The translations under genes were made by a program, and so were the position numbers. The notes under the pieces were generated by a model. That model ran no database searches. It saw only the letters and a list, made by a program, of their open reading frames with translations, and had not been told where the DNA came from. Positions 36,961 to 46,378 of a stretch of 64,000 bases of DNA are shown in pieces (the first letter of the stretch is position 1; each line of letters starts with the position of its first letter). This DNA comes from Verticillium longisporum (lineage: Eukaryota > Ascomycota > Sordariomycetes > Glomerellales > Plectosphaerellaceae), in the NCBI GenBank assembly GCA_019188255.1, contig JAETXT010000009.1:1178001-1242000 (forward strand), in the 5' to 3' direction.

Positions 36961-37551
36961 ACTGAACCCACCTCAGGGTAACCGAGGTGGTCAGCCACAC
37001 AGACTGTTGGCTGTCACAGGCCACCACGGTCCCCAGGATCCCTAAGGTGCAGGAAGATAAGGGCCTCAGGAAGTAAGAAGTTAGTACCTAGGCCTCCCAG
37101 ATAGGCCCCTAGGTAGGTGGTGGCTGCACTGAGCGGTGAGCGTTTGGCACCTTGCTGCCTGTGTCCCAGCCAGTACAGATGTGGCTAGGCGGCTCGGCCG
37201 AGGCGGTGCGATGCCAAGATTGGGGGGGAATGTCAAGTCCAAGTTTCCACACGACAATTTCCCAAACAGCAACTCCTCCTCAAAGAACACGAACCACTTC
37301 TCACGAGACACGAGACACCGCTTTCCCCTCCGCCACTCCCTCCGCCTCTCTCCCTCCTCATCCTCCTTTTCCGATGCACGCCGGTTGAGATCATTGCTTT
37401 GCATTGGCAGCATCCACCTGTTGTGAGACCATCGCCTCCCAACCACCCTGCAACGATTCGAGAGGCCCTCTGAAGACGGAGCACAAGCGAGCAGCGGCTT
37501 GACTTCGCAGAGTCGAGCATTCCACTTCTTGTTCCACCAACCCCCTCCAGG

Positions 37552-37579
37552 CTCTCTCTCTCTCTCTCTCCTCTCTCAT
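37552..37579 (+). promoter_or_regulatory. Pyrimidine (CT) tract at the choline kinase promoter
   Basis: An almost pure CT run ends about 32 nt before the start codon at 37611. CT-rich stretches often sit at transcription starts of filamentous-fungal genes; the role here is inferred. Confidence 0.4.
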
Positions 37580-37610
37580 CGCCTTCGCGCGCGACGCTCG
37601 TGTGATCACC

Positions 37611-40518
37611 ATGTCTGATTCACCCCTCCCCAACGTCACTGCGAGTGCCAGCAGCCAGCCCCTGCGGTCTGCCCTCAAGAACGACGAAGACAACGATAAG
37701 TTGACGCCCCAGTGTGGTACCCCCAAAAGTGAGTTTACCATCATCATTCTCAGCCAGACCCTCGTGTTCTGGGGATCTGGCCCATACATTCCGGGGGCAG
37801 GTAACAAGAGGCACAAAATCTCATCTCATCACGAAGAACGAAATCCACGAGAAGACCTGTTGCGCCTCGTTTCCCCTTGTCATCTGTCCATGCTGTGCCT
37901 GCCATCGTTCGACGCTCAACAAGATGCGCCGAGTTTATTCTGCTGTGGAAATGCAACATGACGACAATGCCTTGACATGCCCCCTGGATCCCCTTGCCAA
38001 GACGTCGGCGCATGATGCGACCGACCGACAACACAATGCGACAACAACGACAACGCAGCCAATGGCCACCATCTCAGCGCTTTTGCTACTCAATCGTGAG
38101 CGTTAGCTAACACACTGTAGTGGTCCAAATTGTTGATCCCGAGGCGGTGCCTCAGCCTGAGCAAGAGTCTGAGTCTACTCTACCCGCTGAATCGTCGCTG
38201 AAAAGGCAGTTCTCTGCCGGCATTGCCAAACGACTCAGTGGCCGCAACCTGCCCACGAGCTCCTCGCGCACCTCTCTGTCGAGTATGGGCGGCCAAGAAG
38301 CCGTAGAGACCCCCGAAGAGTCATCTGAGCAGCAGCAGCAGCAGCAGCAGCATCACATTCATGGCCACGGCCATGGCCACGAGCGACGCAAGCAGCACTA
38401 CGTCAGCCAGAAGCTTCTTTCGCAGGTGTCTGACTGGCTCGAACACGAACGCCGTAAACGAGAACAGCGCCAATCAGGAAGTCACGCTTCATCGTCGAGG
38501 AGAAAGCGCCCTCAGCAGCAGCAAGAGGCCCAGGCCCCGGCCCCGGCTCAAGCGCCAGCCGCCGACACGACGACTGCCGTGACCGACGAAAAGGGCCAGG
38601 ATGGCTTTCCCTTCCGCCACCGCACCGACTCGATTGATTCTCAGTCTAGCGACATGAGCTTCGACAAACTGCAGCGCATCCTCGAGGAGAACATGGCCGC
38701 TCTAGGCCTCGACTCCATTCCCCATCTCGGCCCCAAGCTGCCTCAGCGTCCTTCCGTGAGGGGACACAAAAGTCCGGCTCGCGGAGCATGTTGCATCGCA
38801 CCGCCAGCTCCGACACGGATTATGCCGACGGCGTCGTAGTTGTGCCATCTTGCCATGCCGTTCTCCACATCAGCTAGACCATGGGCTACAATGCCGGCTA
38901 GAGCTCCGACAATCTTGTTTCTGGCAAGGCAGGGGCCAAGGATCACCAGGCTTGGTCCACGTTCCGAAACGTAATTATCCGCCTGGCGCACACGCTGCGC
39001 ATCAAGGGCTGGCGTCGCATCCCGCTCGAGGCAGGCGACAAGATCTCCGTCCAGAGGCTGAGCGGCGCGCTGACTAACGCCGTCTACGTCGTCACACCCC
39101 TGAGGACCTGGAACCTGTCCCCGGCAAGAAGCAGCCGAGCAAGGTTCTCCTGCGCATCTACGGGCCCCAGGTTGAGCATCTCATCGACCGCGACAATGAG
39201 CTCAGCGTTCTCGGTCGTCTGGCGAGGAAGCGCATCGGGCCTCGCCTCCTCGGCACTTTTACCAATGGCCGCTTCGAGGAGTACTTCAACTCGGTGACCC
39301 TGACGCCCAAGGACCTGCGAGACTCTGAGACGTCCAAGCAGATTGCCAAGCGCATGCGCGAACTGCACGACGGCATCGAGCTCCTCGACGCTGAGCGCAA
39401 GGCAGGGCCCTCTGTTTGGGGCAATTGGGACAAGTGGCTGGACAACGTGGAGAAGCGAGTCATGGCCGTTGACGACGAGACGCGCGCCAGGCAAGCCGGG
39501 GAGCCGGTCAAGCCAACAAGCACCTACCAAGGTCAGGGCTTCGTGTGCGGCGTCGAGTGGTCTCAGTTCCGTGCCACTGTTGAAAAGTACCGCGCTTACC
39601 TGACGAGCTTCTACCGGAGCGAGGAAGACATCAACGCCCGTCTGACGTTTGCCCACAATGATGCATGTCTTCCTGTCTCTTGTTGCTTTTTGTTGTACGC
39701 CCTTGAATAAGCATCGCTAACAGGCACAGACTCAATACGGCAACATTCTGCGTGTTCGGCCCGACGACAAAAAGTCGCCCCTCCTCAAGCCGGCCAACGA
39801 GCATAAGCAGCTCATCGTCATTGACTTTGAGTATGCTGGCGCTAACGTCCCCGGCCAGGAGTTCGCCAACCACTTCACCGAGTGGGCCTACAACTACCAC
39901 GACGAGGCCAAGCCGCACGGCTGCTCGGTCGAGCGGTACCCGACGGTCGAGGAGCAGCGACGCTTCATCCGGTCCTATGTCGAGCACCGGCCCAAGTTCC
40001 CACATGCCAGCTCGACGCCGCGCCTGACGCCCCTCGACACGCCCGGCCATGCCAGCGGCGGCACGCCCGTGCTGCACCCCACGAGCTCGTCGAGCTCCAT
40101 TGTCGACTTTATGCTCGACGCGTGCGTGCCGGCGGGTCAGTGGAAGGAGGACGAGCGACTGCGCGAGGAGGAGACGGAGAAGACGGTGACGGAGCTCATG
40201 GAGGAATCGAGGCTGTGGCGGACGGCCAACAGCGCGCAGTGGGTCGCCTGGGGTATCGTCCAGGCCAAGGTGCCCGCCTGTCTAGAGGGGGATGAAGTCG
40301 CCGACGAAGGAGGCGAGGCTTCGGCGGCCGGCGCCGGAGACGGAGAGCAGGGACAGGACGGGCAGAAGGAGGACGACGGCGAGGACGAGTTTGACTACTG
40401 GGGGTATGCACGAGAGCGGGCCCTCTTCTTCTGGGGCGATTGCGTGCTGCTGGGCTTGGTCAAGGCGGAGGAGCTTCCAGAGGATGTGCGGGCGAGCCTG
40501 AAGCTGGTCGATAGGTAG
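37611..40518 (+). CDS. Choline kinase, reading frame disrupted (possible pseudogene or sequence error)
   Basis: Coding pieces are 37611-37728, 38121-39662 and 39730-40518. The first intron is long (392 nt, GTGAGT donor, GCTAAC branch); the second is a GC-AG intron (GCATGT donor). The N-terminal region includes a CAG-encoded Gln run near 38330. The kinase part is clear: HNDTQYGNIL (Brenner motif, split by the GC-AG intron) and VIDFEYAGANVPGQEFANHF (choline kinase motif). The enzyme phosphorylates choline, first step of the CDP-choline route to phosphatidylcholine. The frame is broken: one base appears lost near 38752-38760, two TAG codons lie in the restored frame at 38875 and 38899, and another base is lost in a C-run at 39096-39100. 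Between breaks the protein matches the family well (LTNAVYVVTP, then KVLLRIYGPQVEH). No single intron explains all breaks. It converges on the MoaE gene. Confidence 0.85.
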
Positions 40519-40623
40519 ATAGCAGCAAATGGTGAAGAATATAATGCTCCTTGAATGCATCGACATGGCCCATGGGCAGCTATGACATGTTGGACATTTT
40601 GGATATCGTGAGAAGTATTGAGT

Positions 40624-41232
40624 TTATCTTCCAACCTGCGAATCACCCGCCGTTTCCATCTCCTCTCGTCCCGGCGTCTCAGCCACTACATCACTCTTCT
40701 GCTCCTGACCCTGTCCCGACACACTCTCCTCCTTCTTCTCCTGAGTCCCCGTCTCGTACACCCCCTGCGCCCCATCCCGATTCGCCCTCCAAACGCCCTC
40801 CTCCCCAAAGAACTCCTCCCGCTTCCACACCTCGACCCCCTCCTTCACGAGCTCGAGCGCCTCCACGCCCGCCCGCCAGGCAGGCCCCCGATGCGCCGCC
40901 GCCACGCCAATGAGCACGCTCTCCTCGCCGACGGGCACGGTGCCGAGGCGGTGCACGACGGCGACGCCCTCGAGGCCGTGGCGCGCGCGCACCTCCTCGG
41001 CGACGGCGGCCATGGTGCGCAGCGCGCGCGGCGCGTAGGCGCTGTAGTGCAGCTCGCGCACGGGCTTGCCGGCGAACGAGTCGCGCGTCGTGCCGGCGAA
41101 GAGGACGAGGGCGCCGGCGCGCGGCGACCGGATCTGGTCGAGGACCGCTGTTGCGGAGAGGGGGGCGTGGGTGAGGGAGACGTGCGTTTGCGGGGACGAG
41201 AGGTGCCAGGGGCCTTGGTCGGGGGTGGCCAT
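40624..41232 (-). CDS. cnxH: Molybdopterin synthase catalytic (large) subunit, MoaE/MOCS2B family
   Basis: A single exon of 202 aa. The MoaE fold spans about residues 15-150: GALVLFAGTTRD near the N-terminus, HYSAYAPRALRTM, then HRLGTVPVGEESVLIGVAAA, a family hallmark, and the Lys-containing VKEGVEVWKREEF near the active site. The usual Pro of the P-x-W-K motif is Val here. The last 50 residues are an acidic Gln/Glu-rich tail beyond the bacterial length. With the small subunit, which donates sulfur, the enzyme turns precursor Z (cPMP) into molybdopterin in the cytosol; in Aspergillus the gene is cnxH, needed for nitrate reductase. The small subunit is not in this window. Confidence 0.9.
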   Translation of the reverse strand: MATPDQGPWHLSSPQTHVSLTHAPLSATAVLDQIRSPRAGALVLFAGTTRDSFAGKPVRELHYSAYAPRALRTMAAVAEEVRARHGLEGVAVVHRLGTVPVGEESVLIGVAAAHRGPAWRAGVEALELVKEGVEVWKREEFFGEEGVWRANRDGAQGVYETGTQEKKEESVSGQGQEQKSDVVAETPGREEMETAGDSQVGR

Positions 41233-41755
41233 TGTGTATTTGGCAGTACTGGGAGGCGTGGCAGTTTCGTTTTTCTGCCTTGTTGGCGATGCTTGTTGAT
41301 CGAATGAGAGGGCTCAAGAGGCTGGCTTCAGATTTGGGCGACGATGATCTGTCGGAATGATGGATTGTAAAAGTTCGTGTAGTTGTCTCACAGAACGTCC
41401 GATGAGTCCCCGATGATGCTCAGTTGATGCTGTGGAGATGCTGGAATTCCCTCACCGACTTCACCGATGTGCTCACCGAGCCCCTTTGCTCCAGCATCAC
41501 CCCACACGAATAGGGGTAGAGTCGAGGCCTCGATATCCTACGTCCTGTCACTCATCGAAATGGTCTCCAGAATCACCTAATAATTTACAGGTCTGCCTAG
41601 ACAAAGCCTTGACGTACGACCTCGCCACCGATCCGTGTGCTGTCCACCGATTTGATCTCGCAGCCCTGGCGAAATGCTCTTCAGCTTCAGGAACGTCTCG
41701 CTGCGCCCTGCGGCATGTTCCGCACATTGAAACATCCCATCATGCCAAGCTTCAT
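41233..41755. other. Intergenic region
   Basis: Lies upstream of the MoaE gene and downstream of the Arb2-domain gene. A long plus-strand frame overlaps it (41432-42334) but is antisense shadow of the Arb2 gene and has no domain. Confidence 0.6.
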
Positions 41756-43166
41756 TTAGTCAGACTCACGGCCGATCACTGGCTCAGCTGCGGCTGGCAC
41801 ACCACTTCCATTGCCTCCGAAGCTGATAGACGGCTTCACCTCAACGGGGACGTCACCCCACTCTGTATCAACATTAGCCCAAACAGACTCGGCATTCGCC
41901 TCCATTTGAGGCGCAACGTCGACAACCGTGATCTCAGGGTGTTGGTATGCGTCAAATCCCGTAGCGGCAACCTCGCCAAGCCAGCCGAGAATCGACTCGC
42001 GCGCCCGCACGAGTATCATCTCGACATAGTAGGGCTCGCCCGAGCTATAAACAGCCGCAGTGCCGTGGTTCAGAAAGGTAGAAGTCTTGCTGTTGCCACG
42101 AGGTCCCGCGAGCGGCATGCCAGCCGGCTCTTCCGATGTAATGTATGCCCGGGCGTGCTGCAGGGCAAGTCAGCAGCAGAAATGATGAACGGCAAGGCGA
42201 TTATCTGCACCTACCTTGGCAAGAAAATCCTTAAAGGCCTGGTGCTTAAGGCTTGCACTGTCAGTGATGCCACCGAGAATGGACATCGTGTTTATGCGAC
42301 TTCCCCACCGGGTCCAGACACATTCTTGATCTAGGTATGCCTCCAGCATATCTGCACCAAGGCCGATGCCGATGAGGTCAAGTCGCGCGTCTTCGCTCGT
42401 CAGGGCAGGCAGTACAGCCTCAAAGATGTAGCGAATGTGCTTCTCTGACGTCTCGAGCCCGGGAACCTGGTTTGCTGTGGTGATGCGGCGGCCGTGATGT
42501 GCGAGGCTGGCGAGCGGCATATCAGACATGTGGCTTAGGGTCAGGGTGCGCTCTTCCTCAGGCCACCAGAAGACGGCGCCCACATTGCAGAGGATGATGC
42601 CTGGAGCTTCCGAGTCGTCGGGCGACGAGATTTGCTGCTTGAGGGTCTGTACAACCGAGACCATCGTGCCCATGTTGATGCCGCCGGGCCCGTTGGCAAC
42701 GCGCAAGGCGAGGATGCCGAGACTTTGGTTGGGTTCGCCGAATATGACTGTGACTCGTGACTTCCGGTGCAAATCTGCGCTTGCGAAGATGGTCACTTGG
42801 GCATCTCCGGACTTGGAGCCAAAGGGAAGGCTATGCTTCTCTAGACCTTCGGCTTCAAGGCGGGCATGGACAATGTCTTGAACGGCATCTAGTGATCGAT
42901 CAGCGGATAAGCCGAATGACTGCGTGCTGCAGACGGACCGTTGAAGTGGAAACGTTGACGACCGTTGACACGCATGTTCTTGTCGATCCAGTACTTGAAG
43001 TAGCGGTCGGGGTCAGCGACGCTGCGGATCTCATCATCTTCGTTGATGAAGTATCTGAGGCGGTTAGATGGAGTTGCACCAGCGTGTGTTTGACTAACCC
43101 AAGGTCCTCGAGGTTGGAAGGAAAGAGGTAGTCTCTAGGCAGACCAGACCACTTGCGGCGAAACAT
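41756..43166 (-). CDS. Arb2-domain protein
   Basis: Four exons on the minus strand (43166-43099, 43054-42939, 42888-42215, 42157-41756) give 419 aa. Introns are 44, 50 and 57 nt; donors are GTTAGT, GTCCGT and GTAGGT. The start MFRRKWSGLPRD and the following YFINEDDEIRS...YFKYWIDKN are typical of fungal Arb2-domain proteins. The middle is an alpha/beta-hydrolase-like fold (TVIFGEPNQSLGILALR, then DLIGIGLGADM) without a clear catalytic triad. The Arb2 domain is known from fission-yeast Arb2, which binds Argonaute in heterochromatic RNAi, and from the C-terminus of Hda1-type deacetylases; a chromatin or small-RNA role here is inference from that. The first two splice joins rebuild the conserved N-terminus exactly. 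Confidence 0.85.
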
Positions 43167-43769
43167 TGTGCAGGTCGATGTCTGAGACTAGGGGAGACCG
43201 AGATGGAAGTAAGTTGATAGTAGGAATGGGTTGATAGAGACTCTGGGCGACCGGATATCACCGTGACTGAGTGGTGACTGGATGAGCAGATTGATGTATC
43301 GTTTGCGTTCTTCGGTTGCTGACAGCATACACTGCAGCCCCTGCCGTGATGTGTTGGCGTGGAGGAGAAGTTACGAGAAGACCGCTGCAGTCTCCTGCCC
43401 TCCAATTCTACGTGCTTGCCTCTAGGTACCTTAAGGTCAGGTAGGTAGGTAGGTAGGCAGGAGTCTACTTGCACGATCGAGGTTTGAAGGCATGGCCCCC
43501 AAACAATCGCTAAGTCCCCATAATCAAACACTCCACCGCCAAAGTTCGATTGGAGAGACAACCAGCACGTGAACCAAATCAAGTCGTCTATTTTCGTCGG
43601 TTGTCAAAATGTTGTACATGGTAAGCGTCGGCGCGGCCTTGGGATCCACCATCCAGGCCAGCAGCCGCCCATGAATATCACGCCGTCCAGATATCGTCAC
43701 GGCACGACGGCAAACGCCGTTCGGCCAACTAGTTGTACACTGCCATCGTCCAGAGCTCCCTCAGCGGCT
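43167..43769. other. Intergenic region with GGTAGG repeat
   Basis: Sits upstream of the Arb2-domain gene and downstream of the uS14m gene. It holds a CTAGGTACC...GTAGGTAGGTAGG tract at 43421-43460, a member of the dispersed motif family. No gene was seen. Confidence 0.6.
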
Positions 43770-44246
43770 CTACCAGCTCGCCTTCTTCACGCCCGGCAGG
43801 TTGCCCTGGTACGCCTCCATCCTGAACGCAAACTGGTCAAGCGAGTTAGCACCTTCGACGTCAAATCCGGTAATTCTGGCGACAAGGGTTTGACGCACCC
43901 TGGACATCTTGAAGTCCCTGAAAACACCGCGGCTCTTTCCACCCATGATGCACCGGTTCCTGATCTGCGTGGAGCGGGTGTAGGCGTGCATCTGCGTCAG
44001 CTGCAGCTGGGCTTCGGCGCGCACGCGAGGCGGCAGGGTCGTGTTGCGGATGAGGTATCGGAGGGCTTGCCTGTGCGTCGGTGAAAAGTGATTAGCTCAA
44101 GTCCATCCCTCGGCGCGCATGGTCGTGCGAGCTGCCTACCTCTGGGTCTCGTGCTCCTGGAAGACCTGGCGCTTGGCATGGTCGCGCAGGACGCGCACAT
44201 TGGTGAAGCAGCTCAGGTCGAGCTTCTTGGGGCGAAACATCGACAT
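43770..44246 (-). CDS. MRP2: Mitochondrial ribosomal protein uS14m (Mrp2)
   Basis: Two exons (44246-44140 and 44070-43770) give 135 aa, with a 69-nt intron (GTAGGC donor, GCACAG acceptor). The C-terminal half is the S14 signature: RCIMGGKSRGVFRDFKMSRV and the ending GNLPGVKKASW, shared with bacterial S14. The family's zinc-binding Cys pairs are absent, as in the zinc-free S14 type. It is a small-subunit protein near the mRNA/tRNA binding face of the mitoribosome. The N-terminus starts MSMFRPKKLDLS and has few acids, in keeping with mitochondrial import. Length and motifs are normal for the family. Confidence 0.93.
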
Positions 44247-45094
44247 GGTGGGCGATTGGTGGCGGGCTGTGCTGCTGCTCGTCGGGATGCGACTGTCAGC
44301 GGCGGAAAGTTTGGCGATGCGATTGACGGAGGTTGGATGTCTGATCCAGGTCACGTGGACTACGAGATAATAACAGGCTAAATATCGACCCCTATATAAC
44401 TTAATTCTGAAGCACCTATAAGTTGCGGGCCCACCCCGCAACACTCTATCTAAGTACCTAGGTCAATACGTCTCGTATCAGTATTGATTGGCTGTATGAA
44501 GCGATGGTCTTTCAGCTTCTGCTGATAAATCTTGCTTCATCTGTGTCTCCTTGTATGGCACTAATCTGCACCAACCAAAGTGTTACAGATGTGTCTACGG
44601 CCGTTAGATCTTTTCGTTCTCCCTAGTATTCATTCATTACCAGAAGGTTGACTGCGTTCGAAGATCCTCGAGGGGAAACGGCTTTGACGCATCCAGCATT
44701 TCCCTATAGCCCACCCTACCAACCTTTCCCACCACTTCGCCAATCGACGCGCTTTACAACTTGAGCAAACGCTACGGCACATATCGTCCCAGCATGTTCA
44801 CCACTGCAAAGGGATTCACTCGACGAGCACGGATCTTACTTTGGCGCCTATTCACCAATATTCTGTCAGCTCATCGACTTGTCCTCCGCCTCCTTCGACG
44901 CGACCCTGCCGTTGTAGAGCAGCATGATACACCAGAAGTGACGCTCTTGCACCCCCAGATGGCCTGCTTCATGCCAGCGCACGGGAATGTTCTAGGCCTT
45001 TCGCCCAAATCCTCCTCCTTGTATCCGATACAGACCCATTCCAGGCTCATGGGAACGGAAGTTACACCCCCATTGGCCCGACCACGTTTTCAGA
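44247..45094. other. Intergenic region, AT-richer than neighbours
   Basis: No supported gene. A short CTAAGTACCTAGGT motif lies at 44451-44464. A plus frame at 44761-45213 runs into the kinase-like gene in another frame and has no domain. Confidence 0.55.
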
Positions 45095-45874
45095 ATGCCT
45101 CAACAGCCAGAGGAAGGAGACATATACTACGTTACAAAGGGCGACTGTGTACGCATGGGAAGGACAGCCTTTGTCGAATTATTGCCATCAGGTCACGTCT
45201 CCAAAACTCCTAAATTGAATCCCTATTGTCCTGAGAAGGAGAAGGAAAATCGGCAGTGTATGGAGCGCGAGGCCTTGATTTATCACATGGTGGGGGCTAG
45301 TTCTTTTATCCCGGAGCTAATTGCTTGGGACCCTGCTTCTTGTACCCTGACATTGAGGAATTACCCCAATGGAGACCTGGAGATGTATATCCGGAAGCCA
45401 GACTACAAATGCAGGGTCAGTCTCGATGTACGACTAAGGTGGGTGTTACACGCAGCTGAATCTCTTGCCGTCGTCCACGCCATTGGGGTGACGCACAATG
45501 ATATCGCACCCCGCAACTTCCTGCTCGATGAGGATCTGAACTTGTGGATCTGTGATCTCGCTGGAAGCTCGCTTCCGAACGGCTCGTCTTCCGGTTGTGC
45601 TCCTGGACCAAGGTACGAACCCCGACCGTGGAGCCGAGATTATGTGGCTACTCAAGCAGATGATATTTTTGCACTTGGCTCGGTCATGTATTTCATTATG
45701 ACTGGTGAGGAGCCCTACAGCAACCTAGATGACGAGGAGGTCGAGCGTCGCTTCCAAAGCCGAGACTTTCCAGCATCGAGTCATCTATGCTGCGGTACCG
45801 TCATTCAAAATTGCTGGCTCGGGCATTTCGTAGCTGCGAAGCAGGTTGTGCAGGCTCTGGTCTGCGAAGTCTGA
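45095..45874 (+). CDS. Protein kinase-like protein with degenerate catalytic motifs
   Basis: A single-exon frame of 259 aa. It has a kinase-like fold: an N-lobe with FVELLPSGHVSKTPK, a hinge region LRNYPNGDLEMYIRK, a catalytic loop THNDIAPRNFLLD, then DLAG in place of DFG, and a C-lobe DIFALGSVMYFIMTGEEPYS. The catalytic loop keeps Asp and Asn, but HRD is HND, the usual Lys is replaced (IAPRN), and DFG is DLAG, so activity is doubtful. Similar short kinase-like ORFs are common as lineage-specific families in Sordariomycetes; that placement comes from general knowledge. Neighbours give no hint of a pathway. The start codon at 45095 lacks independent support. Confidence 0.75.
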   Translation: MPQQPEEGDIYYVTKGDCVRMGRTAFVELLPSGHVSKTPKLNPYCPEKEKENRQCMEREALIYHMVGASSFIPELIAWDPASCTLTLRNYPNGDLEMYIRKPDYKCRVSLDVRLRWVLHAAESLAVVHAIGVTHNDIAPRNFLLDEDLNLWICDLAGSSLPNGSSSGCAPGPRYEPRPWSRDYVATQADDIFALGSVMYFIMTGEEPYSNLDDEEVERRFQSRDFPASSHLCCGTVIQNCWLGHFVAAKQVVQALVCEV

Positions 45875-46378
45875 CAAGAGTGTCACGGCAATCACGAGTT
45901 TGAGATTTCCACAGTTTTTTAAAGTCATCTTTGTAGCTACATTTAACAACAAGTGTCCGATGCGACACTTTATTTATGGCTGTAGTTATGGGGTTGGGCA
46001 TATAATATTTGAGAGGGGCCTTTCCAGGTAAGAGCCACTTGCCACGCCAGCACCCCGAGAAGATGGGCTTCTATGCAGACTTTATACCAGTGATGCAATT
46101 CACCTGGCTGTTGGAGGTTGGTGTCAAGATGGATCAACTGCCTATTTGTGTGCTTTGCATGTATGTTAGTTGCATGCTGAGGGTGGAAGCCGTCTGCACT
46201 GCGCTACAGATGCACAGACACAGAGGTACATAGATCTCGCCCGCGCTCCCTAGCAGTCTCCACTAAAATATTTCCAACGCCAGAGCAGATGCTCCTGTGT
46301 TAGCTTGATCACGCTCTAGGCTTCCACTCTTCTTTGTCGATTTGCCCCAGACCTCGAAACACTTGCCCAAGGTCCGCC
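45875..46378. other. Intergenic region
   Basis: Holds the 3' end of the kinase-like gene and the promoter of the Gemin2-like gene. It is AT-richer than average (for example near 45900-46010). No gene was seen. Confidence 0.55.

Larger units (their letters stand above)
36047..37610. other. Long intergenic region upstream of choline kinase
   Basis: No gene found in about 1.5 kb. It holds a TTTTATTTTTCCA tandem repeat at about 36128-36168, a dense cluster of GGTACC/CCTACC motifs at 36894-36960 and 37083-37123, and a CT tract at 37552-37579 just before the choline kinase start. Confidence 0.55.

Noticed and set aside
38756..38901. A 146-nt intron (GTGAGG...GGCTAG) that would remove the first choline kinase break and both TAGs
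   Set aside because: It would delete sequence that matches the family well (SMLHRTASSDTDY, VVVPSC) and still leaves the second frameshift at 39096-39100 unexplained. It is kept only as a possibility.
41432..42334. 300-codon plus frame opposite the Arb2-domain gene
   Set aside because: It is antisense to well-supported exons and has no domain.
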